A DNA stretch of 5,376 nt from Thiomicrorhabdus sp. (GTDB lineage Bacteria; Pseudomonadota; Gammaproteobacteria; Thiomicrospirales; Thiomicrospiraceae): positions 1-5,376 of the forward strand of contig WFNQ01000218.1 in NCBI GenBank assembly GCA_015488565.1, given 5' to 3'. Below, piece after piece: positions 1 to 5,376 of this stretch (its first letter is position 1; every line of letters starts with the position of its first letter). The notes below the pieces were generated by a model that ran no database searches, was not told where the DNA came from, and saw only the letters and a list, made by a program, of their open reading frames with translations. Made by a program: the position numbers and the translations under genes.

Positions 1-722
1 AGCTCTCCCCAATTTCCTTGGAGCTTGCTGTCTCCTTTTAAGGCTTGGGTTAAGTTTTGAGTTTCTTCACTCATTTGGTGGTTGAGCCGTTGCAACTGCT
101 TTAACTGCTCGGCCAAACTGGCTCGGCCTTCTAAATCCTCTTTATGCACTTGCTCAATACGCTCTTTAAACCCTTCTAAAGAGCCTTGCACTGGTTTAAG
201 AATGGCATCCATCGTCGCTTGGGTATTTTGGGTAAATTGAACTTGTTTGCTTTCAAAAATTTGATTGGAGAGCACTTTAAACTCATTGGCGAGTTGTGTT
301 TTGCTAGACTCGATTAGTGCCAGTTTTTCTTGGGCATTATTTTTTTCATTCTCTAATGCCACCGACAACTCCGCGACACGTGACTCTTGAAGACTCAACT
401 CATCCCGAAGTTGGTTTAAGCGGCTCTCTTTTTGCAGTAACTGCTCTTTCAACTCGGTTAACTGAGTCTCTTTATGAGGCAAGATCGCTTTAATAGATTG
501 CAGTTCGGCTAGTTGTTGACTTAACGAGGTATTTTGAGCTCTCTGTTCTGACAGCTGTTCAACTAGGCTCTCCTGTCGAATCAGTTGCTCGCTCTGCTGC
601 TGTAACTGCAAAGAGGTGTGTTGTAATTTCTGGTTTGTTCGACTCTGTTTAAAAGCAAAATAAAAGGCGATGCCAGCAAATAAGGCGATCAAGGCCAAAG
701 AAAAGAGACTAAATTCATTCAT
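1..722 (-). CDS. rmuC: DNA recombination protein RmuC, N-terminal half (3' end cut by left edge)
   Basis: RmuC family proteins are membrane-anchored coiled-coil proteins with a predicted nuclease-like C-terminal domain; in E. coli RmuC limits recombination at inverted repeats. The frame is open for 240 codons to the window edge, about half the usual 450-500 residues. Residues 4-24 form an N-terminal membrane anchor (FSLFSLALIALFAGIAFYFAF). Residues about 27-165 are a Gln/Glu/Leu-rich coiled coil. From about residue 170 the family core begins (ILKPVQGSLEGFKERIEQV), followed by the diagnostic NLTQALKGDSKLQGNWGE at residues 223-240, which closely matches the RmuC signature I know from E. coli. 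The catalytic-like C-terminal part is not visible. The ATG overlaps the stop of the upstream PilP-like gene in an ATGA arrangement and has only a weak Shine-Dalgarno sequence (AAG), so translation is probably coupled to that gene. Identity is secure; a functional link to the filament genes is inference. Confidence 0.93.
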   Translation of the reverse strand, partial: MNEFSLFSLALIALFAGIAFYFAFKQSRTNQKLQHTSLQLQQQSEQLIRQESLVEQLSEQRAQNTSLSQQLAELQSIKAILPHKETQLTELKEQLLQKESRLNQLRDELSLQESRVAELSVALENEKNNAQEKLALIESSKTQLANEFKVLSNQIFESKQVQFTQNTQATMDAILKPVQGSLEGFKERIEQVHKEDLEGRASLAEQLKQLQRLNHQMSEETQNLTQALKGDSKLQGNWGE

Positions 723-1312
723 TGTGGCTTTAACATCTGTACTTGTTTAAATCGCTCTTTTACCGCTTCCTGCTTAGTTTTAGGTGCCATTTTTTTACGT
801 TTTGCTTGCTCAATTTTATACGATTTTACCACTTTGTTTTGACGTGTTAATAAGGTGCTTCCAACAGGAACCACTTGGGTTCGACCCTGAACACTCACTG
901 GTACACCCGTATCTGAACTGTTTGAAAAGTCCATTTTAATGTGCTTAGAGGGAGAACGATTGTATTTATCATTGACTCTAACCAAACGTGAGCCATCTGG
1001 TTTAACCATAACTAAAGAGACGTTTACTTTAGGAGGGATATAAATCCGTTTTTTCTTAGGAACGGAACGGCCCGTTCCTTTTGGTAGGAGTTTGACGGTC
1101 TTTTTTTCTGTGACAGGGTGAAGATAGGATGTTCTCTGCTGATCAATTTTTTCTCGCGTCTCTTTGGATAAAAAAACTGTTTTTAATTGTTCTTCCTTTG
1201 AGTATTCACTCTTCTCTTCACCATTCCTATTTTCTTCTACGGCGTACACGAAGCTAACACCACATAATGCAATAACAAAACTAACCAGCGTGATGAAAAC
1301 GTTAAGTTTCAA
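719..1312 (-). CDS. Secreted basic PilP/MshK-like protein of a pilus or secretion system
   Basis: This 197-residue protein has a Sec-type signal peptide (MKLN, hydrophobic residues 5-22, likely cleavage after VYA at 24), so the mature part should be periplasmic. An acidic linker (25-43) is followed by VFLSKETREKIDQQR (46-60), resembling the 'LF.(T/S)..ER..(I/L)D..R' segment that I recall in MshK/PilP-like proteins of MSHA-type and related loci. A short beta-rich module follows (about 91-117, PPKVNVSLVMVKPDGSRLVR), then a second segment (136-160). The tail (160-197) is strongly basic, with 13 Lys/Arg against 3 Glu. By position after the PilO-like gene it would be the periplasmic factor linking the inner-membrane platform to the secretin. 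The TTG start is forced: an in-frame TAG lies four codons upstream, no ATG occurs before residue 102, and a strong AGGAG site sits 6 nt upstream. Whether it is orthologous to PilP or GspC is uncertain; similarity is at motif and context level only. Confidence 0.72.
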   Translation of the reverse strand: MKLNVFITLVSFVIALCGVSFVYAVEENRNGEEKSEYSKEEQLKTVFLSKETREKIDQQRTSYLHPVTEKKTVKLLPKGTGRSVPKKKRIYIPPKVNVSLVMVKPDGSRLVRVNDKYNRSPSKHIKMDFSNSSDTGVPVSVQGRTQVVPVGSTLLTRQNKVVKSYKIEQAKRKKMAPKTKQEAVKERFKQVQMLKPQ

Positions 1313-1318
1313 CTTAGG

Positions 1319-1323
1319 CTCCT
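1319..1323 (-). promoter_or_regulatory. Ribosome binding site for the PilP-like gene, built on the preceding stop codon
   Basis: On the minus strand the text reads TAGGAGCCTAAGTTG. The TAG is the stop of the PilO-like gene, AGGAG is a near-perfect Shine-Dalgarno sequence, and the 6-nt spacer is followed by the TTG start. This site decides the otherwise unusual TTG start and suggests that ribosomes terminating on the upstream gene reinitiate here. Confidence 0.8.
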
Positions 1324-1978
1324 ATCGCTTTATTTGTGCTTTTTGCACGGTTGAATGAGTATTAAAAACAATTAAAGTACAATCGGCAATCACATTGCCT
1401 TTCAACAAATTAAAATTTGCTTCTACATGCGCTTTGCCATTAATTAATTTTGTTTTACAGCTTTCTACTAAGTAAAAAGGCGAGATATTTTGACTGATGG
1501 TTTCAAACACTCTAAGCAAATCCTCCTCATGTTGCAAACTCATATTGAGATTTACTCGACTATAGTAAAACACTCGATTGGGAATGGTAATATTCGTAAA
1601 AAGAGCACTGGTTAAAGGCTTTTCGGCTGAAAAAGTAAATTTTAAACTGGGAATAATGTATTGTTCAGATAGTTTGACCAAGGCGTCCGTCCAAAAAACA
1701 CGATCTAATTGTTCAACCAACCCTTGTTTAACCAACTCCTCGTATTTATCCCCATACTGCCGGTATAACATCAACTGCCGTTGTAAAAACCGAACATCAC
1801 TCTGCAGTCCATTTAATTTTTGAACTTTAGGCCGCTCTTGTGCTTGCAACTCTTTTTCAACTTCTCCGTAAGCAAACCAAGTCGCAGCTAAAAATGCACT
1901 TAATATCACAAAGAAAACCACCACTCGCAAAAAGAAGCGCTTAATCAGTGGGTCAGATAACAAATTACTTAGGTTCAA
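1322..1978 (-). CDS. PilO/GspM-like inner-membrane scaffold protein
   Basis: This 218-residue bitopic protein has a short cytoplasmic N-terminus with basic residues (IKRFFLR), one transmembrane helix at about 16-37, a coiled-coil segment at about 39-85 and a small periplasmic alpha/beta domain (about 90-205). That architecture, the length and its position directly after a GspL/PilMN-like gene match PilO, MshJ or GspM, which pair with PilN or GspL to form the periplasmic stalk of the assembly platform. Sequence identity is not obvious, so the assignment rests on topology and gene order. The start is TTG at 1978, overlapping the previous gene by 14 nt. An in-frame TAA three codons upstream (1985-1987) excludes any earlier start, and the next ATG (residue 70) would delete the membrane helix; a TTG at codon 6 is a weaker alternative. 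The ribosome binding site is poor (AAGAG close to the start), so coupling to the upstream gene is likely. Two cysteines (174 and 200) lie in the periplasmic part and could form a disulfide. Confidence 0.75.
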   Translation of the reverse strand: MNLSNLLSDPLIKRFFLRVVVFFVILSAFLAATWFAYGEVEKELQAQERPKVQKLNGLQSDVRFLQRQLMLYRQYGDKYEELVKQGLVEQLDRVFWTDALVKLSEQYIIPSLKFTFSAEKPLTSALFTNITIPNRVFYYSRVNLNMSLQHEEDLLRVFETISQNISPFYLVESCKTKLINGKAHVEANFNLLKGNVIADCTLIVFNTHSTVQKAQIKR

Positions 1979-3512
1979 CGTCTCTTACTCTTATCTGCAC
2001 GGTAAACGGGAGAGCATCAACCGGGTCTTTCGTGGCATCAATAATCAATTGCTGACTTAAATCACGGTTTAAAGGCTCTTTTTGTAACACAACCTTTTCA
2101 ACGCTGGGTAGCCTTTTAAGGTCTTCGATAAATTCATCTACCCATTTTACGGGGTCTTTATAGGTGTCATAAAAAGGAAACACCCAAGCATTTAAAATAA
2201 TTTCTGTTTTTCGGCTATCAAAACGTTCTTGCAATGTCCAATCCATTCGCCCGAGTTGAATGTGCTTATGCCGATCAAAAACATCACTCCACTGATAAAT
2301 ATCAAAGTTGATAGTACGATCCAGCTTTAACTTTAAAATGGCATCCGAAAACTCCACCGATGCTTTTACCTGTTGGGCATCATCTTGAAATTTAACCACC
2401 TCTTTTAAGCGCCTCACTTCGTTTTGGTGCTCTGAAATTTTTTGTTCTAACATCTCTTGTTTTTCCCAACTGACGTAAGTATCTACACTGGCAATCACAA
2501 TATAATAAAGCCCTGCAAGCAGTAATAAGATATTAAGGCCAATAAAAACCTGTCGTCCTAGAACAAATCCCTTAATTTTTTCAACGTATTTATTTGAATA
2601 AAATCCTGAAGGGTGATCCGTTAAGATAAAATCAACCATCGCTGGTTGAGAGAAACAACGAGCATTATCAAAACTGCGATACTGTTTATTCTGAGTCAAC
2701 TCATTAAAGAGCAGTCCTTTAAAAAAACTCTGCCCTTTTTCTTCTGGAAGCAAGCCTTCTTGCTGACAAAGTTCAAATAACCTCGATAATAACTCAGGCT
2801 CACCGTCTAAAAAAACTAAACCAACATTGTCGTCTGCCGGCATCAAATTCTGACTACGTACATAGGCAATGGCTAACTTAGTTTCATGAACTAACGCACG
2901 TGTCATATCCGTGGTGTCATGGTCGAGTTCAACCAAGCGACTAATTCTTAAATGCCCTTCATAAAAGAAGATTTGTCTAAAGGCGTATTCAGACGCTCGG
3001 CTGATCACTAAAAAAGGTTGTTCTAACTCTTTTTTAGAGAGCTTAAGGTAGGACTTAACCCTACGTTTAAAATATTCAACTAATAAAAAGGGCTTAGAGT
3101 AAATGTTTGTAACCAAAACTTGTGCCTCTTCTAGCTTGGTTAAAAAGCCAGAAAACACCTCATTGTTTGCCAAGAGAGAGACTAGAATCAACTCTTCTTT
3201 TCGCCCTCCCTCACTCTCTTTTAGATAATTTGTCCACTGTAATTTTGTTAAAGCAAACTCTTCGCTTTGAAAGCGGGCTTTACGTCGCTCTAAAAAACCT
3301 GCTTTCTCCCAAGGAAGAAGCTTAGGTGCCCATTCAAAATAGATGTCCTCTTCCACCACATCAATCACCAGAGAGACCCGAGTTTCTTCTGGAAACTCAG
3401 CCAAATAGGCATCAATTAATGTAACTTCTTCCCATTGAAAGGTATCAACAATGGTTTCATTCTCTTTGTAACAGGTGAGGCCTTCTTCGGTTAAATAAAA
3501 TATGGATTTCAT
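1965..3512 (-). CDS. GspL-like / fused PilM-PilN-like bitopic assembly protein
   Basis: This 515-residue protein has a large N-terminal cytoplasmic part (1 to about 318), one hydrophobic helix at about 321-342, a charged coiled-coil stretch (about 348-390) and a periplasmic C-terminal domain (about 400-515). The layout is that of GspL, or of PilM joined to PilN: an actin-like cytoplasmic domain that docks the assembly ATPase, and a ferredoxin-like periplasmic domain that pairs with PilO/GspM. The C-terminal part resembles PilN-like domains in pattern (WVDEFIEDLKRLPSVEKVVL at 457-476, then a strand ending FTVQIRVRDV). The nucleotide-binding 'GIDIGSSSVK' type motif of true PilM is absent at the N-terminus (MKSIFYLTEEGLTCYKE), so ATP binding is unlikely, as in GspL. 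The ATG follows the TAG stop of the gspF-like gene with no gap, with AGG at 3521-3523 lying 8 nt upstream as ribosome binding site. I rely on topology and neighbours; direct sequence similarity is weak. Confidence 0.7.
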   Translation of the reverse strand: MKSIFYLTEEGLTCYKENETIVDTFQWEEVTLIDAYLAEFPEETRVSLVIDVVEEDIYFEWAPKLLPWEKAGFLERRKARFQSEEFALTKLQWTNYLKESEGGRKEELILVSLLANNEVFSGFLTKLEEAQVLVTNIYSKPFLLVEYFKRRVKSYLKLSKKELEQPFLVISRASEYAFRQIFFYEGHLRISRLVELDHDTTDMTRALVHETKLAIAYVRSQNLMPADDNVGLVFLDGEPELLSRLFELCQQEGLLPEEKGQSFFKGLLFNELTQNKQYRSFDNARCFSQPAMVDFILTDHPSGFYSNKYVEKIKGFVLGRQVFIGLNILLLLAGLYYIVIASVDTYVSWEKQEMLEQKISEHQNEVRRLKEVVKFQDDAQQVKASVEFSDAILKLKLDRTINFDIYQWSDVFDRHKHIQLGRMDWTLQERFDSRKTEIILNAWVFPFYDTYKDPVKWVDEFIEDLKRLPSVEKVVLQKEPLNRDLSQQLIIDATKDPVDALPFTVQIRVRDVEPK

Positions 3513-4709
3513 CTATTGAACCTGCGCAATGGTATCGTAAATTGGCCCAAGAACAGCAACCATAATCCACCCAACAACGGCACCCATCACAACAGTTAAA
3601 ATAGGTTCAATCGCGGGTTCAATTTTATCAATCAACTCTTTCGCTTCTCTATCGTAAAAATAACTGACATTCTTTAATGCGATATCCATTCCCCCACTTA
3701 ACTCGCCAACTTTCACCATTCGAATGGCCATCGGCGGGAAAACATTCGACTCTTCAAATGCTTCAAAAATGGGACGCCCATCTTCAATTAACTCAACGGA
3801 ATGCAGAATATTTTGCTCTAAATACTTATTGCCAGCAATAATACTCGACATACGTAAGCTGTCTGGAAAACTGACTCCCGCGCTATACATAACGGCTAAA
3901 GAGTTGGCGATACGCGCTAACTTTAATTTATATAACACGGCACCAACAATAGGAATATTTAATATTTTTTCATCTGTTTTAAGCCGAAATTTGGGTGATT
4001 TTTTTCGTGCTATTTTATACATAACAATAAGAATAATGGGCGTTAAGAAGAGTTCAAGAATATATTCTTGAATGAATGCAGAGGTTGCAATAAGTGCAAC
4101 CGTTGCAAAACCAAGCTCTCCTCCCATTGAACTAATAAAGCCAACCAGTTCTGGTACAACAAACAGCATCATCAATACAACCACACCAATCACAACCGTT
4201 GCGACAATCGCAGGGTAAATCATCACTTTTTTTGCTTTTGAAATAAGCTCATCTTCCCACTTAAGCATTTCAGCTAAATTTACCAGTATCTCTTCAAGCT
4301 TACCGGTTTTCTCTCCAACCGAGACCAGTGAGACATAAACTTCACCAAAGACATCCTCATAATCTCGTAATGCTTCAGAAAAGGTATTTCCCCCCTCCAT
4401 CGCTTCATAGATGCTTGCAAGCATCTCTTTCACGCCATCATTTTCAAAATTATCTTTTAAATCATCGAGGATTTCCATTAATGGAACACCCGCTTTCAAC
4501 AATTGTTCCAGCTGAAAAGTAAATCCAATAATATCTTTACGGGGAATTTTAGCCTTTCCTTTAAAAAGACTGGATTGTTTTTTTGCACTCAATAAATCAA
4601 TATTCGACTTTCTAAGTTTTAATTCAAGCTCTTGTTCATTTGCCGCAGGTAAAGTACCCGATACACGTTTACCAAACTTATTCATACCATTATAATGATA
4701 ATTTTGCAC
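3513..4709 (-). CDS. gspF: Type II secretion / type IV pilus inner-membrane platform protein, GspF/PilC family
   Basis: GspF/PilC is the polytopic inner-membrane platform on which the GspE/PilB ATPase acts to insert pilin subunits. The 398-residue length is typical. The N-terminal leader (YHYNGMNKFGKRVSG, 4-18) is the usual 'Y.Y.....G....G' start of the family. Two T2SF repeats are visible. The first (about 58-187) contains LEQLLKAGVPL and SVGEKTGKLEE; the second (about 264-391) contains LAVMYSAGVSFPDSL and KVGELSGGMD. Membrane segments lie near 165-187, 208-232 and 365-390, giving the expected three-pass topology. The start is GTG at 4709, supported by a good GAGGT site 5 nt upstream; starting at the ATG of codon 9 would remove conserved leader residues. 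It begins 11 nt after the ATPase gene and ends directly against the GspL/PilM-like gene. Whether it serves a pilus, an MSHA-like system or secretion cannot be told from this protein; the symbol is at family level. Confidence 0.93.
   Translation of the reverse strand: MQNYHYNGMNKFGKRVSGTLPAANEQELELKLRKSNIDLLSAKKQSSLFKGKAKIPRKDIIGFTFQLEQLLKAGVPLMEILDDLKDNFENDGVKEMLASIYEAMEGGNTFSEALRDYEDVFGEVYVSLVSVGEKTGKLEEILVNLAEMLKWEDELISKAKKVMIYPAIVATVVIGVVVLMMLFVVPELVGFISSMGGELGFATVALIATSAFIQEYILELFLTPIILIVMYKIARKKSPKFRLKTDEKILNIPIVGAVLYKLKLARIANSLAVMYSAGVSFPDSLRMSSIIAGNKYLEQNILHSVELIEDGRPIFEAFEESNVFPPMAIRMVKVGELSGGMDIALKNVSYFYDREAKELIDKIEPAIEPILTVVMGAVVGWIMVAVLGPIYDTIAQVQ
4053..4072. repeat. Perfect 20-bp palindrome inside the gspF-like gene
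   Basis: TTCAAGAATATATTCTTGAA equals its own reverse complement over all 20 bases; the flanking pair (g/t) breaks the symmetry. It lies in the codons for FIQEYILE (residues about 212-219) in the gspF-like gene. I know of no named operator with this sequence. It could fold into an mRNA or cruciform hairpin or bind a dimeric protein, or it may be coincidence. Confidence 0.6.
4083..4101. repeat. Inverted repeat, 7-bp stem with 5-nt loop, inside the gspF-like gene
   Basis: GGTTGCA, a 5-nt loop (ATAAG), then TGCAACC form a perfect 7-bp stem; a further GTTGCA copy follows at 4102-4107. The stretch encodes an alternating Ala/Thr/Val/Leu/Ile membrane-adjacent segment (ATVALIAT), so codon repetition alone may produce it. 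It lies only 10 bp from the 20-bp palindrome. Confidence 0.5.
4409..4426. repeat. Perfect 18-bp palindrome inside the gspF-like gene
   Basis: AGATGCTTGCAAGCATCT is self-complementary over all 18 bases; the next outer pair (t/c) is not. It overlaps the codons for EMLASIY in the first T2SF repeat. Function unknown; possibly chance. Confidence 0.55.
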
Positions 4710-4714
4710 TGGCT

Positions 4715-4719
4715 ACCTC
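4715..4719 (-). promoter_or_regulatory. Ribosome binding site for the gspF-like gene
   Basis: The minus strand reads TAG TGAGGTAGCCA GTG. The ATPase stop is followed by GAGGT, a 5-nt spacer and then GTG. This is what favours the GTG start over the ATG eight codons downstream. Confidence 0.75.
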
Positions 4720-4720
4720 A

Positions 4721-5376
4721 CTACAATAAGTCGGTAAGATTAACAATTCGACTGATCTCTTCAAGTGACGTTTCACCCTTTTTAACCCAGCGAATACCAC
4801 TTTGAATCATGGTTGAAAAGCCATTCTCAACGGCTTTTTCTAAAATAGCATGTTGCGATGCCCCGTCTAACAGTAGCTCATCCATATCAGATGTAAATCG
4901 TAAGGTCTCCAAAACTGCTAAACGCCCTTTATACCCCACATTATTGCACTGATCGCAACCGGTGGCACGATAGAGTGTCGGAGCTTCCGAGTCTTTAATC
5001 GATAATAACTGCCGTTCAAACTCTTCAGGCTCATACGGCTCTTTGCAATAAACGCACAATTTTCGTGCTAAACGTTGCGCAATAATTCCAATAATATTCC
5101 CAGACATAATTGAGCGCGACACGCCAATATCAAGTAAACGAGGAATTGCGCCAATGGCTGAATTGGTATGTAACGTTGCAAAAACTTGATGGCCTGTCAT
5201 CGCGGCTCGAATCGACATTTCAGCCGTTTCAGCATCACGAATTTCCCCAATTAAAATAATATCGGGATCTTGACGCATTAAAGAACGAATACCCGCGGCA
5301 AAGGTCATGCCTATCTCATCATTAATCGGTGTTTGACGAATTAAAGACATTGGGTATTCAACGGGATCTTCTAACG
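4721..5376 (-). CDS. gspE: GspE/PilB-family filament assembly ATPase, C-terminal part (5' end beyond right edge)
   Basis: This hexameric cytoplasmic ATPase powers pilus or pseudopilus assembly through the GspF/PilC platform. The frame is open to the window edge, giving about 217 visible residues, or roughly the last 40% of a typical 550-600-residue protein; the internal ATG at 5348-5350 is not the real start. Visible elements in order, numbered from that Met, are as follows. The Asp box LEDPVEYP lies just before it. Walker B is DPDIILIGEIRD (28-39). The His box is TGHQVFATLHTNS (52-64). The QRLARKLC segment (92-99) leads into a tetracysteine zinc motif, CVYC (99-102) and CDQC (132-135), followed by GYKGRLAVLE (139-148). 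The zinc motif is typical of GspE, PilB and MshE and is not found in PilT-type retraction ATPases, which argues for an assembly motor. Walker A lies off the edge. The gene stops with TAG 11 nt before the gspF-like gene. The pilus versus secretion subtype is unresolved. Confidence 0.95.
   Translation of the reverse strand, partial: LEDPVEYPMSLIRQTPINDEIGMTFAAGIRSLMRQDPDIILIGEIRDAETAEMSIRAAMTGHQVFATLHTNSAIGAIPRLLDIGVSRSIMSGNIIGIIAQRLARKLCVYCKEPYEPEEFERQLLSIKDSEAPTLYRATGCDQCNNVGYKGRLAVLETLRFTSDMDELLLDGASQHAILEKAVENGFSTMIQSGIRWVKKGETSLEEISRIVNLTDLL

Noticed and set aside
1064..1078. Odd-centred inverted repeat GGAACGG-C-CCGTTCC in the PilP-like gene
   Set aside because: The stem is short (7 bp) with a single central base, inside coding sequence, with no second copy or known operator match; within what chance allows.
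1241..1312. Possible lipoprotein signal in the PilP-like protein (Cys17 in the hydrophobic stretch, IALC)
   Set aside because: The residue before Cys is Leu instead of Gly/Ala/Ser, and a better signal peptidase I site (VYA) follows at residues 22-24.
1164..1823. Plus-strand open frames at 1164-1358 and 1578-1823
   Set aside because: They lie wholly antisense to well-supported minus-strand genes, have low-complexity or unrecognisable translations and lack convincing ribosome binding sites.
2749..2764. Small hairpin AGCAAG-CCTT-CTTGCT in the GspL-like gene
   Set aside because: A 6-bp stem in coding sequence is expected by chance and has no T-run or supporting context.
3122..4522. Plus-strand open frames at 3122-3325, 3724-4071 and 4328-4522
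   Set aside because: They are antisense shadows of the GspL-like and gspF-like genes; the opposite strand carries clear domain signatures.
4816..4838. Hairpin AAAAGCC / GGCTTTT with a T-run, looking like an intrinsic terminator
   Set aside because: The stem is only 7 bp and AT-rich with a 9-nt loop, and it lies inside the ATPase coding sequence (AVENGFSTM region) with the operon continuing on both sides.
5348..5350. ATG as the start of the ATPase gene
   Set aside because: The frame continues upstream to the window edge through the conserved LEDPVEYP Asp box, so this Met is internal.

Overview
The window is one continuous, densely packed block of six genes, all on the minus strand. Read in the direction of transcription (right to left) they are: a GspE/PilB-type assembly ATPase (5' end beyond the right edge), a GspF/PilC-type inner-membrane platform protein, a 515-residue bitopic protein of the GspL or PilM+PilN type, a 218-residue PilO/GspM-like protein, a 197-residue secreted basic PilP/MshK-like protein, and the N-terminal half of RmuC (3' end beyond the left edge). 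Junctions are an 11-nt gap, a 0-nt gap, a 14-nt overlap, a 9-nt gap and a 4-nt ATGA overlap. I see no promoter, terminator, RNA gene, mobile element or CRISPR array, and no gene-free stretch longer than about 11 nt.

The first five genes look like the inner-membrane and periplasmic half of a type IV pilus, MSHA-like or type II secretion-like filament machine. The ATPase powers assembly and the GspF protein is the platform it acts on. The GspL/PilMN-like protein would couple the cytoplasmic ATPase to a periplasmic scaffold. The PilO-like and PilP-like proteins would continue that scaffold toward an outer-membrane secretin. No secretin, pilin or prepilin peptidase is visible, so the system is incomplete within the window. 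The exact subtype (T4aP, MSHA or T2SS) cannot be fixed from this sequence.

RmuC, a predicted nuclease-related protein linked to genome stability, follows in a translationally coupled position where a secretin might be expected. Coupling it to a pilus operon is the most unusual aspect of the gene order. Three of the four internal filament genes start with GTG or TTG, each supported by an upstream in-frame stop, a ribosome binding site or family N-terminal motifs.

The composition is AT-leaning, and the RmuC and filament-gene sequences look proteobacterial, most probably from a gammaproteobacterium. A Thiomicrospira-like organism is possible, but that is an impression and not a demonstrated assignment. 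The gspF-like gene also carries two long perfect palindromes and a perfect hairpin whose meaning is unclear.
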